Positions 25,137-33,960 of a DNA stretch of 64,000 bases are shown here, in pieces. The notes below the pieces were generated by a model, which ran no database searches, was not told where the DNA came from, and saw only the letters and a program-made list of their open reading frames with translations. The position numbers and the translations under genes were made by a program. How positions within the stretch are numbered: the first letter of the stretch is position 1; every line of letters begins with the position of its first letter. This stretch comes from Aquipuribacter nitratireducens (GTDB lineage: Bacteria; Actinomycetota; Actinomycetes; Actinomycetales; JBBAYJ01), in contig NZ_JBBEOG010000005.1 in NCBI RefSeq assembly GCF_037860835.1, positions 186,001 to 250,000 of the forward strand, read 5' to 3'.

Positions 25137-27263
25137 TCACTGTCCGCGGCCGACCGGCTGCTCGTCGTGCACCTCGAACCACACCCGCTGCCCCGTCGTC
25201 GTGCGCTGGCTGCCCCACGCGTCCGTGACCTCCGCGACGAGCGCGAGCCCCCGGCCGCGCGTCGCGTCGGCCTCGACGACCTGCACCTCGACCGGGCCGC
25301 CACGGCCCTGGTCGACGACCTCGACGACGACCCTGCCCTCCCCGTGACGCAGCGACAGGCGCGACGGGGTCCGCGCATGGAGCACGGTGTTCGTCACGAC
25401 CTCGGTGACCGCGGCCTCGACGTCGTCGCTCCGCGGGTGGCCGCCGCCGGCCTCGAGCTGCGCGGCCACCCACCGGCGGGCCAGCCGCGGCGCCGTCGTG
25501 TCGGCCGGGAGCACCGTCTCGGCGGTGCGGTGCGGGGCGCCCGTGCGCTGCACCGCGAGGACGGCGACGTCGTCGTCGCTGCCGGCGCGGTGCTCGTCGA
25601 GCAGCCGCGCGGACACCTCGTAGGGGTCGGCGTCGGCGAGGTCGTCGAGGCGGCCGACGAGGGCCTCGAGACCCGCGGCGAGCGGGCGTCCCCTGCGCTC
25701 GACGAGCCCGTCGGTGTAGAGGAGGAGGAGGTCGCCGGGCGCCAGGTCGAGCTCGACGACCGGGTGGGTACCGGGCATACCCAGCGGCGGACCTGCCTCC
25801 AGGTCGAGGAGCCGGCTGCCGTCGGCGCGGCGGACGGCCGGCGCGGGGTGCCCGGCGCTCGCCGCGCAGGCGTGGCCCGTCCGCGGGTCGAGGAGCACGT
25901 AGGCGACGGTGAGGAAGCCGCCCTCGGGTGCGGCGTCGTTGGTCTCCGCGATCGAGCGGAACACCCGGTCGCCCGCGCTCAGCACGGCAGCCGGGCTGGG
26001 GTCGGCGAGCGCGAGGGCGCGGAGGGCGGCGCGCACCTGCCCCGTCACCGCCGCCGCGACCGCGCCGTGGCTCATGGCGTCGCCGACCACGAGCGCGACC
26101 TGGCCGTCGTCGACGACGAAGGCGTCGTAGAAGTCGCCACCGGTCCGGCCCCGGGCCCCGGGCGCCTCGTGGCGGGCGGCGACGACGAGGTCCTCCCGCA
26201 CGGGGAGCCGGTCCGGGAGCAGGCTGCCCTGGAGCAGTCGGCCGCTGCCCCGCTCCTCCTCGAACGCCCGGGCCCGGGCGAGGGCGCGTCCGACGAGGCG
26301 GGTCGAGGACACGAGGAGAGCACGCTCGTCGTGCCGGAACGCGCGGGGCACGAAGCGCCCGAGTGTGAGCAGGCCGACCGTGCCCTCCAGTGGCACGAGC
26401 GCGACGCTGCGCAGGGCGCGGTCGGCGTCGTCGAGCTCGACGACGCCGTCGACGGTGGGGACGTCGGCGGGGGCGACGTCGCCGGGGCGCAGCTCGTCGA
26501 GCCACACCGCCTCGCCACGCTCCGCGACGCCGCTGACGCGCGGGTCCGGGTTCGGCGTGACGCCCGTCCACACCAGCGGGAGCCGCTCGGTCGCGGGGTC
26601 CGAGACGTCGTCGGCGAGCCGCCGCACGCTGGTCCAGCCGCCCCGGGCCTTGTCCTCCAGCCACAGTCGCGCGTAGTCGACGTCGAGCTCCGTGACGGCG
26701 TGGCGCAGCGCCGCGCGGACGACGTCGTCGCTCGACAGCGCGCCCGTGAGGACGGCCGCGAGCCGGCTGAGCCGGTCGAGGCCGGTCAGCGCGTGCGTGG
26801 TCTCGACGGCGACCGTCAGCATCCCGGTCGTCCGCCCGTCCGACGCGCGGACGGGGGAGTGCCCTCGCGTCCACGTCCGCGGCACCGCGTCGCCGTCCGG
26901 CACGAGCCCCCCGTCGTCACGGTTCTCCCGGTCGTCGGCGCGAAGGACGCCCTCGCCCGCGCCGACGACGGTCCGCACGATGGTGGGGTCCCCCACGACG
27001 TCCCAGTCGCTGTGCGGCAGGGCCTCCCGCGCGGGGGCCCCGAACGCCGCGGGGTGGGCGGGGCCGAGCAGCTCGGCGTAGGCCCGGTTGTACAGGAGGC
27101 GGTGCTCGGGACCGTGGGCGTACACCATCGGCAAGGGGGAGGCGAGGAGGAGGTCGACGGCGCCCCGGAGGACGGGGTCGTCGGCGTCGCGGCCCAGCGC
27201 GGCGCGCACGGCGGCAGCAGGGACCTCGGCGGGCAGCCGGGCGTCGCTGCTGGTCGGGGTCAT
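25137..27263 (-). CDS. PAS-GAF-SpoIIE phosphatase with C-terminal anti-sigma-type kinase domain
   Basis: A 708-residue stress signalling protein. An N-terminal PAS domain ('PMVYAHGPEHRLLYNRAYAE', about 45-150) precedes a GAF domain (about 180-340), a PP2C/SpoIIE phosphatase domain (about 350-570; 'TGGDFYDAFVVDDGQVALVV', 'LLLLYTDGLVERR', 'SDDDVAVLAV' carry metal-binding Asp) and a GHKL ATPase domain like RsbW ('VEAAVTEVVTNTVLHA'). Such proteins dephosphorylate anti-sigma antagonists and may also kinase or bind them, steering a sigma-B-like response. ATG 27263 follows GAGGAG. A second, shorter phosphatase of the same type lies directly upstream, suggesting duplication. Confidence 0.9.
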   Translation of the reverse strand: MTPTSSDARLPAEVPAAAVRAALGRDADDPVLRGAVDLLLASPLPMVYAHGPEHRLLYNRAYAELLGPAHPAAFGAPAREALPHSDWDVVGDPTIVRTVVGAGEGVLRADDRENRDDGGLVPDGDAVPRTWTRGHSPVRASDGRTTGMLTVAVETTHALTGLDRLSRLAAVLTGALSSDDVVRAALRHAVTELDVDYARLWLEDKARGGWTSVRRLADDVSDPATERLPLVWTGVTPNPDPRVSGVAERGEAVWLDELRPGDVAPADVPTVDGVVELDDADRALRSVALVPLEGTVGLLTLGRFVPRAFRHDERALLVSSTRLVGRALARARAFEEERGSGRLLQGSLLPDRLPVREDLVVAARHEAPGARGRTGGDFYDAFVVDDGQVALVVGDAMSHGAVAAAVTGQVRAALRALALADPSPAAVLSAGDRVFRSIAETNDAAPEGGFLTVAYVLLDPRTGHACAASAGHPAPAVRRADGSRLLDLEAGPPLGMPGTHPVVELDLAPGDLLLLYTDGLVERRGRPLAAGLEALVGRLDDLADADPYEVSARLLDEHRAGSDDDVAVLAVQRTGAPHRTAETVLPADTTAPRLARRWVAAQLEAGGGHPRSDDVEAAVTEVVTNTVLHARTPSRLSLRHGEGRVVVEVVDQGRGGPVEVQVVEADATRGRGLALVAEVTDAWGSQRTTTGQRVWFEVHDEQPVGRGQ

Positions 27264-27366
27264 GCGGCGGCTCCTCGAGGCCCCGGGCAGGAAGGGTGCC
27301 CCTCTGGGCAGTCCTACCCGGTCCGGCGCCCGCTCACACGCGCGACCCGCCGGGGCGCTGCGGACC

Positions 27367-29004
27367 TCACCCGGTGCGACGCCGCACGGCGAGGAGCGCG
27401 AGGTCGTCCTCCGGCGCCCCGCCGACCTGGGTGAGCACCGCGTCGCACAGCGCCTCGAGGCCGAGGTGGTGGAGGTCGGCCGCCGCCTCGCGCAACCGCT
27501 CGAGCCCCTGCTCGAGGCCGACGTCGCGTCGCTCGACCAGCCCGTCGGTGAACAGCAGCAGCGTCGCGCCGGGAGCGAGGTCGACACGGGTGTCGTGCCG
27601 CTCGGCCCGCGGGTCGACGCCGAGCATGAGGTCGGCGTCGGTCCACAGCAGACGGGCCGTGCCGTCGGGCGACAGCAGCAGCGGCGGCAGGTGGCCGGCG
27701 CTGGAGAAGACGACGGGGGTCGAGCCGTCGAGCGGCCCGAGGGAGCTGTGCTCGCCGCCGCGGCCGGCGACGAGGACGAGCGCGCTCGACATGGCGGCGA
27801 CGCCGAGCTGGTCCATGGCCCGGTCGAGCGCCCCGAGCACGCGCGACGGCGGGGTGCCGACGCTCTGCGCGACCCCGCGCAGCACGTTGCGCACCTGCCC
27901 CATGACGGCGGCCGCCCGCTGGTCGTGACCGGCGACGTCCCCGATGACGAGGCACGCGTCGTCGTCGGGCAGCCGGAAGGCGTCGTACCAGTCGCCGCCG
28001 ACGCGGCTGTCGTTGCGCGCAGGCAGGTACCGCACCGCGACGTCGAGCGGGGCGAGGTCCGGCGGGTCGGTGAGCATGCTGCGCTGCAGGGCCTCCGACA
28101 TCGCCCGCGTCGCGGCGGCCTCGGACCGCTCCTGCTCGTGGGCGTTCACGCGGTCGACCGCGGCGCCGATGGCTCGCGCGACGAGGACGAGGAAGTCGCG
28201 GTACGCCTCGTCCTCCGCGGCGAGGGGGTTGAGCAGCACGGCGAGCAGCGGCCGCCGGGCCCGCGGGCCCTGCACGGGCAGCGCGAGCCACGCGACCCTG
28301 CCTTCGGGGCCGTCGGCGACGACCACGTCCTCCAGGCCCACGTGCGCCGGCGGGGTGGCGCCGTGCCACGAGGTGGCGGCGACCTCGGCGGCACCCCCGA
28401 GGACGACGTCGACCTTCGGCAGGTCGTCGACCGCCTTGCCGAGGAGGTCGCTCGTCACGGCGACGAGCTCGCCGGCGTCGTCGACGTCGGCGAGGGCGAT
28501 GCCGAGTCGGCCGAGCACGTCGAGGCGGCGCCGGTCGACGACGTGCCCGGTCGTCTCGAGGGCGATGTCGAGGATGCCGAGCACCGTGCCGTCCGGCGCG
28601 GCCACGGGGGAGTAGCAGTAGGTGAAGTAGCCCTCGTCGAGGGCGCCGTTGCGCACCATGTCGAGGCGCATGTCGAGGGGGAAGGTCGCGACCCCGGTCT
28701 CCATGACCCCGTCGAGGAGCGGCTCGATGTCGTCCCAGATCTCGGGGAACACCTCCTGGGCGGGGCGCCCGAGCGCGGCCGGGTGCTTCTCCCCGATGAG
28801 CTCCGCGTACGCCTCGTTGTACACGAGCACGTACTCCGGGCCCCACAGGAGGGTCGCCGCGAAGCGGGTGGTGAGCGCGACGTAGAGGGTGCTGCGCAGC
28901 TCCGGTGCCCAGTCGCGCGGGGGTCCGAGGGGCGAGGCCGCCCAGTCGACCTGCTCGTAGGCAGGCCGCAGCGCACCTGTGGCCTCGAGCAGGGGTCCGC
29001 GCAC
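27367..29004 (-). CDS. PAS-GAF-SpoIIE serine phosphatase
   Basis: A 545-residue protein laid out like its downstream neighbour but without the C-terminal GHKL domain. The PAS region includes 'TLLWGPEYVLVYNEAYAELI', the GAF region spans about 150-310, and the phosphatase domain has 'RVGGDWYDAFRLPDDDACLV', 'GDVAGHD' and 'LLLFTDGLVERRD'. All expected metal-ligand Asp residues are present. It probably dephosphorylates an anti-anti-sigma factor in response to a small ligand, light or redox cue sensed by PAS. GTG 29004 lacks a clear binding site, so the start is less sure. The gap to the next gene is 103 bases. Confidence 0.88.
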   Translation of the reverse strand: MRGPLLEATGALRPAYEQVDWAASPLGPPRDWAPELRSTLYVALTTRFAATLLWGPEYVLVYNEAYAELIGEKHPAALGRPAQEVFPEIWDDIEPLLDGVMETGVATFPLDMRLDMVRNGALDEGYFTYCYSPVAAPDGTVLGILDIALETTGHVVDRRRLDVLGRLGIALADVDDAGELVAVTSDLLGKAVDDLPKVDVVLGGAAEVAATSWHGATPPAHVGLEDVVVADGPEGRVAWLALPVQGPRARRPLLAVLLNPLAAEDEAYRDFLVLVARAIGAAVDRVNAHEQERSEAAATRAMSEALQRSMLTDPPDLAPLDVAVRYLPARNDSRVGGDWYDAFRLPDDDACLVIGDVAGHDQRAAAVMGQVRNVLRGVAQSVGTPPSRVLGALDRAMDQLGVAAMSSALVLVAGRGGEHSSLGPLDGSTPVVFSSAGHLPPLLLSPDGTARLLWTDADLMLGVDPRAERHDTRVDLAPGATLLLFTDGLVERRDVGLEQGLERLREAAADLHHLGLEALCDAVLTQVGGAPEDDLALLAVRRRTG

Positions 29005-29085
29005 GATCGGACGGTACTTGCCCGTCGCCCCCGACGCGTAACGGACGACCGGCTCGTCCCCCGACCGCCGCGTCCGTCGCCCCGG

Positions 29086-29937
29086 TCAGAGCACCGGGCG
29101 ACCCCCGGTGACCGCCACGCGCGCGCCCGACACGTAGCTGCCGTCGTCGCTCGCGAGCAGCACGTACACGGGCGCCAGCTCCCTGGGCTGCCCCGCCCGA
29201 CCGAGCGGGGTGTTGCCCCCGAACGACGCCACCTTCTCCTCCGGCATCGTCGACGGGATGAGCGGGGTCCACACCGGTCCGGGCGCGACGCTGTTGACCC
29301 GGATGCCCCGCTCGCCGAGGAGCTGGGCGAGGCTCGCGGAGAAGTTCGCGATGGCCGCCTTCGTCGCCGCGTACGGCGCGAGGCCGGGCGAGGGCATGTC
29401 GGAGTTGACCGAGGAGCTGTTGATGATCGAGGCACCTTCGCCCATGTGGGGCAGGGCGTCCTTCGTGATCCAGAACATCGCGTGGACGTTCGTCGCCCAC
29501 GTGCGCTCCCACTCCTCGTCGTCGACCTCCTCCAGCGAGTCGTGGTTCATCTGGAAGGCGGCGTTGTTGACGAGGACGTCGATCCCGCCGAGCTCGTCGA
29601 CCGTCCGCCTGACGAGGTCGCGGCACACCTCGCGCTGCGAGATGTCGCCCTTGACGAGGACCGCCTTCCGGCCGGCGTCCTCGACGAGGCGGGCGGTGTC
29701 CTCCGCGTCGCCGTCCTCCGACAGGTACGACAGGACGACGTCGGCGCCCTCCCGAGCGAATGCGATGGCGACGGCGCGGCCGATGCCGCTGTCCGCGCCG
29801 GTGACGAGCGCCCGGCGACCCTCGAGGCGGCCGTGGCCGACGTAGCTGTCCTCCCCGCAGTCGGGGACGGGCGTCATCTCCGACTGCGTGCCGGGTGGGG
29901 TCTGCTGCTGTGCGGGCTGCTGGGCGTTGTCGCTCAT
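29086..29937 (-). CDS. SDR family oxidoreductase, general-stress type
   Basis: NAD(P)-dependent short-chain dehydrogenase of 283 residues. A Gln/Pro-rich N-terminal extension (about 40 residues) precedes the Rossmann fold: 'ALVTGADSGIGRAVAIAFAR', 'VLVNNAAFQM', the catalytic Ser in 'SIINSSSVNS', and YxxxK in 'YAATKAA'. The extension and sequence resemble the YhdG/YdaD-like stress dehydrogenases that often accompany sigma-B regulons, which fits the two SpoIIE phosphatase genes downstream. Substrate unknown. ATG 29937 starts the conserved extension. Confidence 0.88.
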   Translation of the reverse strand: MSDNAQQPAQQQTPPGTQSEMTPVPDCGEDSYVGHGRLEGRRALVTGADSGIGRAVAIAFAREGADVVLSYLSEDGDAEDTARLVEDAGRKAVLVKGDISQREVCRDLVRRTVDELGGIDVLVNNAAFQMNHDSLEEVDDEEWERTWATNVHAMFWITKDALPHMGEGASIINSSSVNSDMPSPGLAPYAATKAAIANFSASLAQLLGERGIRVNSVAPGPVWTPLIPSTMPEEKVASFGGNTPLGRAGQPRELAPVYVLLASDDGSYVSGARVAVTGGRPVL

Positions 29938-30001
29938 GCGGCCCGGGTACCCCGTCGGGGCGTCCTCACGCACGTCCGGCCGGGCTGTGGTCGACCCTCG
30001 G

Positions 30002-31024
30002 TCAGAGCGACCGCAGCGCTGGCACGACCTCCCGCTCGAAGAGCTCGATGCCGGACGTGTCGTACGCCGCCTCCGGGAAGTACGTGATGGCGTACGTCAT
30101 GCCCGCGGCGACGAGCGGACGCAGCTTCTCGACGACCTGCTCCGGCGTCCCCACCCCGGGCAGGTGCGGGGCGGCGGAGGCGACCTCGCGCTCGAGCGCC
30201 GCCGGGCTCACGAGGCCCTCGAGACGCGCGCGTCGCGCGGCGATCCGGTCGCGGACCTCGGCCTCGTCACGACCGAGGACGATGTTGTAGTTCGCGCTGC
30301 GGACGATCTCGCCGTAGTCGCGCCCGAGGTCGCGGCAGTGCTGCTCGAGCACCTGCGACTTGTGGGTGAACCCCTCGAGCGTGCCGTCGAAGTTCGTGTA
30401 CTGCGCGAGCTCGGCGGCGATCCGCAGCGTCTTGCGCTCGCCTCCGCCCGCGACCCACAGCGGGATGCCGCCCTCCTGCAGCGGCAGGGGACGGCAGAGG
30501 GCGCCGGCGGTGTCGTAGTGCGTCCCGGAGAACGTCGAGGTCCCGGTCCGCCACAGCTCGGTCATGATCCGCACGCCCTCGTCGAGCGCGCGCAGCCGGT
30601 CCCCCGCCGAGGGGAAGCCGTAGCCGTACGCGCGCCACTCGTGCTCGTACCAGCCGGCGCCGATGCCCATCTCGACCCGGCCGCCGGACACGATGTCGAC
30701 GGTCGCTGCCACCTTCGCGAGGTACGCGGGGTTGCGGTACGCCACGCACGTGCACATCTGGCCCAGCCGCACCCGCTCGGTGGCGGCGGCGAGGGCCGCC
30801 ATCAGCGTCCACGCCTCGTGCGTGGCCTCCTGCGTCGGCTCCGGGACCGTGTGGAAGTGGTCGTACACCCACACCGACTCCCACGGGCCCGCCTCGGCGC
30901 GCCGGGCGACCGAGAGCACCGTGGCCCACTGGTCCGCCGGGTCGACGCCGACGAGGTCGAGCCGCCAGCCCTGGGGGACGAAGAGACCGAAGCGCACCCC
31001 GTCGTCCGGCGAGTCGTCTGCCAC
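30002..31024 (-). CDS. LLM-class F420-dependent oxidoreductase
   Basis: A 340-residue TIM-barrel protein of the luciferase-like monooxygenase superfamily. The opening 'VRFGLFVPQGWRLDL', the 'WESVWVYDHFHTVP' loop and 'IGAGWYEHEWRAYGY' are typical of F420-using actinobacterial members. It probably transfers hydride between coenzyme F420 and an unknown small molecule. GTG 31024 was chosen as the first start before the conserved barrel strand. It is separated by nine bases from the proteasome-like gene upstream, so they may share a transcript. Confidence 0.87.
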   Translation of the reverse strand: MADDSPDDGVRFGLFVPQGWRLDLVGVDPADQWATVLSVARRAEAGPWESVWVYDHFHTVPEPTQEATHEAWTLMAALAAATERVRLGQMCTCVAYRNPAYLAKVAATVDIVSGGRVEMGIGAGWYEHEWRAYGYGFPSAGDRLRALDEGVRIMTELWRTGTSTFSGTHYDTAGALCRPLPLQEGGIPLWVAGGGERKTLRIAAELAQYTNFDGTLEGFTHKSQVLEQHCRDLGRDYGEIVRSANYNIVLGRDEAEVRDRIAARRARLEGLVSPAALEREVASAAPHLPGVGTPEQVVEKLRPLVAAGMTYAITYFPEAAYDTSGIELFEREVVPALRSL

Positions 31025-31033
31025 GGGGCGACC

Positions 31034-31780
31034 CTAGCCCCGGCTCCCCGAGCGCTGCCTGCCGGAGCCCCGGCCCGCCGCCGGCTTCTCGAAGAGGTGA
31101 TCGAGCGCCTCCTGCTCCAGATCCTGCCAGCGCCGGGCGTGCGAGCGTGCCTCCTCGATCTCGTCGTCGTCGAGGTGGTGGGCGCCCTCCTCCCGGATCC
31201 GGGCGACGCTGAGCGGTCCGCCGACGCTGGGCGAGGTGAGGGACAGCGCGTCGAGGACCCGCACCAGCGCGACGACGCCGTACTCGACCGACCGCTCCGT
31301 CATCCGGAAGTGCGACAGGAGCGCCCCGGCCTGCTGGGCCATCGGGGCCCCGGAGCCGATGGCGTGGAAGCCGACGTCGTCGTAGCGGCCGATGAGGCCG
31401 TTCGGGTTGATCTCGACGATCCACCGCTGGCCCTGGCTCACCCCCGCCGCGAGGACGTAGGCGCTGACGCCGCCTCCGTCGCCCTCGCCGGGCACGTCGG
31501 CGATGTAGTTGTCGTAGTGCTTGCGCATGATCGGGAGCACGCGCTCCTGGATCTCGTCACCGATGTCGGGGGACTCGAGGATCGCGGCGGCCGCGTCGGA
31601 CAGGACCGGCTTGAGGTCGTTGAGCACACCGCGCGCGCCGCTGCCGCCCCACGCGGCGCACTCGCCCAGCTCGTGGAGCTTCTGCGCGGGGAACGACATG
31701 CCGCGGCTGCTCTCGGTGATCTGCGAGTCGGCGCCGATGACGACGCCGTCCTTGCAGATGACGGCGAGGACGACGGTCAC
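31034..31780 (-). CDS. Proteasome-like Ntn hydrolase without propeptide
   Basis: A 248-residue homologue of 20S proteasome beta-type subunits. The protein starts (fM)TVVLAVICKDGVVIGADS, so removal of the initiator Met would expose Thr1. Counting from that Thr, Asp17 (in 'GADSQ') and Lys33 (in 'FPAQKLHEL') fall exactly at the proteasome catalytic positions. 'ARGVLNDLKP' and 'GSGAPMAQQAGALL' resemble core strands. There is no PrcA or PrcB partner, no Pup or Mpa gene and no HslU-like ATPase here. It may form its own ring, like HslV or Anbu-type enzymes. The last 40 residues are charged. GTG 31780 is fixed by the Thr1 requirement. Confidence 0.82.
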   Translation of the reverse strand: MTVVLAVICKDGVVIGADSQITESSRGMSFPAQKLHELGECAAWGGSGARGVLNDLKPVLSDAAAAILESPDIGDEIQERVLPIMRKHYDNYIADVPGEGDGGGVSAYVLAAGVSQGQRWIVEINPNGLIGRYDDVGFHAIGSGAPMAQQAGALLSHFRMTERSVEYGVVALVRVLDALSLTSPSVGGPLSVARIREEGAHHLDDDEIEEARSHARRWQDLEQEALDHLFEKPAAGRGSGRQRSGSRG

Positions 31781-31836
31781 GGTGGCCTCCGGTCGGCGAC
31801 TGCGCCGGGGGTCCGGCGGCGTCGCTGGGGTACCCG

Positions 31837-31878
31837 GGCCGCCGCCGCGTGACACCTCGCGGTGACGCGGCGGCGGCC
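31837..31878 (-). terminator. Strong hairpin between the LVIVD gene and the proteasome-like gene
   Basis: GGCCGCCGCCGCGT (31837-31850) pairs perfectly with ACGCGGCGGCGGCC (31865-31878), a 14-bp stem with a 14-base loop. It lies 22 bases past the LVIVD stop and 57 bases before the next gene, so it should end or attenuate transcription between them. Confidence 0.65.
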
Positions 31879-31899
31879 GGGAGGACCCCTCCCCGGGTG

Positions 31900-33804
31900 C
31901 TAGGGGGTGTACCGGAGGATGTAGAGGCCGAGGTCGCGGTCGGACAGGGCGACGTACTCGGTGCCGTCCTGCTCGAAGACCTCGACGCCCCAGAAGTTGT
32001 TGCCGCCCTCGTCGATGAACTGACCGACCTCGCTGATCCCGCCGGGGCCGACCTCGACGACCCGCAGGCCGCCCGCGTAGTACGACAGGTAGGCGAGGCT
32101 CGCGTCCTGCTGGGAGACGGCGACCTCGTGGACGGACAGGTCCCCGAAGCCGTCGGCGAGCTCGGCGGTGCGCGCCTCGGGGATGGCGTAGGAGTCGATC
32201 TCCGTCATCGTGTCGGCGTCGAGCAGCCGCACGAAGCCCCAGCCGTCGAAGTACTGCGAGAACGTCAGCGTGTCCCCCAGCTGGCCGAGGACCATCGGCG
32301 ACAGCTGGGTGCCGTCGCCGGCCCGGCAGGCGGCGTCGTCGTACTGCGCCTCGAGCCCGAAGATCGCGTAGCCCTGCTGGCGCGGTGCGACCCCGAACGT
32401 CGGGATGTCGCCCTCGACGGACATGCCGAGCGTCGTGTTGCAGCCGTCGAGCGCGGTCCGGTTGAAGATGAGGACGGCGTCGTAGCCGCCGGCCTGGATG
32501 ACGTTCGCCACCTTCACGGTGAAGTCGCAGAGGCCCCGCTCGACGACGGCGACGTACGGCCCGCCGGTCGACGGCGCCGCGGCCGTCTCCGCTGGGGTGC
32601 ACGCGCGGCCGGCGAACACGGCCTGCCCCGTCACGGTCTCCTCGCCCTCGAGCTGCCGGGTGTCGCTCCCGGGCGACGCGGTGATCTCCGTGCCGTCCGT
32701 GACGTTCGTCGCGTCGAGCGCGAACGGCGAGAAGTCCTCGTCCGCCGCGATGACGAACTCGTCGTCGAGCGTGAACTCGGCCTGGTGGGCGTTGCCCTCG
32801 GGCGCCACGGCCGTCGGGTCCGTCCCCGCGAGGGCGTCGGCCAGCGTCGGGTACACGGGCTGGCTGTCGACGGCGCCGAACTGGCTGTCGGCGAGCACCT
32901 CGACGTCGCGGGGGTCCGTCACGTCGAGGCGCACGTACCCGCCGTCCCAGTACGAGGCGAGCATGATCTGCCTGCCGTCGATCTCCTTGACGACCATGTC
33001 GTGGAGGAACACCTCGTCGAGACCGGCCTCGGTGGCGATGCCCTCCTCCACGAGGTCGTACTCGGCGATGAGCGCCGGCTTGCGGGGGTTCGTGATGTCG
33101 ACGATGTCGACGTCGGTGAACTCCTCGTTGTCGACCATGACGGCGTACGCCTTGGCGCCCGCGGTCCAGCCGAAGACGCTGTGCACCTGGTTGGCCGTCT
33201 TCTTCCGGTTCTTCCCCGCGATGCCGTTCGTCGTGTAGTCGCCGAAGCCGAGGGAGAGGTTGGCGGGCGCGTACGGGTCGGTGACGTCGTAGAGGTTGAT
33301 CCCGCCGAAGCCGACGCCGACCTTGCACAGCTCGTTGTTGGTGAGGAGGACGTCGCCGGTGAAGAACGGCGTGCTCATCGACAGCACCTGCGCGCCCTCG
33401 CCGGGGTAGCTGCCCTCCTTGGAGTTGATGAAGGCGACCTCGACGGGGTTCGCCACGTCCGAGATGTCGACGACGTGGGTGCCGTTGCGCCCGCAGTTGC
33501 CCGCACCGCCCCACGAGTTGAGGTAGGCGAAGTCGCCGTGCACCGCGACGTCGGCGATGCCGCCCTCCGTCACCCGGCTCATCGCCAGCGTGCTCACGAC
33601 CTCGAGGTCGTCGCTCTGCCGCGGCTCGAGGTGGCCCTCCTCGTGGCCGTGCTGCGCCTCGTGGGAGTGGGTGTCCTTCGCGTTCGTGTACGCGCCGTCG
33701 CTCACGAGGTCGAAGACGGTGTGGGCGGACGCGGCTCCGGCGCCGAGGGCGACGGCCATGACGGCCGCGGTCCCCCCGACGAGTGCTGCGCTTCTGGTTC
33801 TCAT
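31900..33804 (-). CDS. Secreted LVIVD-repeat protein with inserted PA domain
   Basis: A 634-residue exported protein. Residues 1-28 form a signal peptide ending 'GAASA'. The mature N-terminus is His-rich ('DTHSHEAQHGHEEGH'). The body is a beta-propeller of LVIVD-type repeats ('THVVDISDVANPVEVAFINS', 'INLYDVTDPYAP', 'VDIVDITNPRKPALIAEYDL', 'VRLDVTDPRDVEVLA'). Interrupting it, about residues 385-485, is a protease-associated (PA) domain with 'YVAVVERGLCDFTVKVANVI' and 'GYDAVLIFNR'. No catalytic motif is visible; ligand or partner unknown. ATG 33804 is chosen over ATG 33807 because AGGAG lies five bases upstream of it. Confidence 0.85.
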   Translation of the reverse strand: MRTRSAALVGGTAAVMAVALGAGAASAHTVFDLVSDGAYTNAKDTHSHEAQHGHEEGHLEPRQSDDLEVVSTLAMSRVTEGGIADVAVHGDFAYLNSWGGAGNCGRNGTHVVDISDVANPVEVAFINSKEGSYPGEGAQVLSMSTPFFTGDVLLTNNELCKVGVGFGGINLYDVTDPYAPANLSLGFGDYTTNGIAGKNRKKTANQVHSVFGWTAGAKAYAVMVDNEEFTDVDIVDITNPRKPALIAEYDLVEEGIATEAGLDEVFLHDMVVKEIDGRQIMLASYWDGGYVRLDVTDPRDVEVLADSQFGAVDSQPVYPTLADALAGTDPTAVAPEGNAHQAEFTLDDEFVIAADEDFSPFALDATNVTDGTEITASPGSDTRQLEGEETVTGQAVFAGRACTPAETAAAPSTGGPYVAVVERGLCDFTVKVANVIQAGGYDAVLIFNRTALDGCNTTLGMSVEGDIPTFGVAPRQQGYAIFGLEAQYDDAACRAGDGTQLSPMVLGQLGDTLTFSQYFDGWGFVRLLDADTMTEIDSYAIPEARTAELADGFGDLSVHEVAVSQQDASLAYLSYYAGGLRVVEVGPGGISEVGQFIDEGGNNFWGVEVFEQDGTEYVALSDRDLGLYILRYTP

Positions 33805-33960
33805 CATCGCTCCTGTCGCTGGGCCCGCGGTGCGCGGGTGGGCTGGACCGAGACGGAACCCCCTCGTCACCGGTAGTGCGGATCGCACTCCTCCAGGGGC
33901 TGCACGTCAAGGGCCTGACCCGGGTCGGCGGACACGACGGGCCTTTGCTGTGATGGGGGG

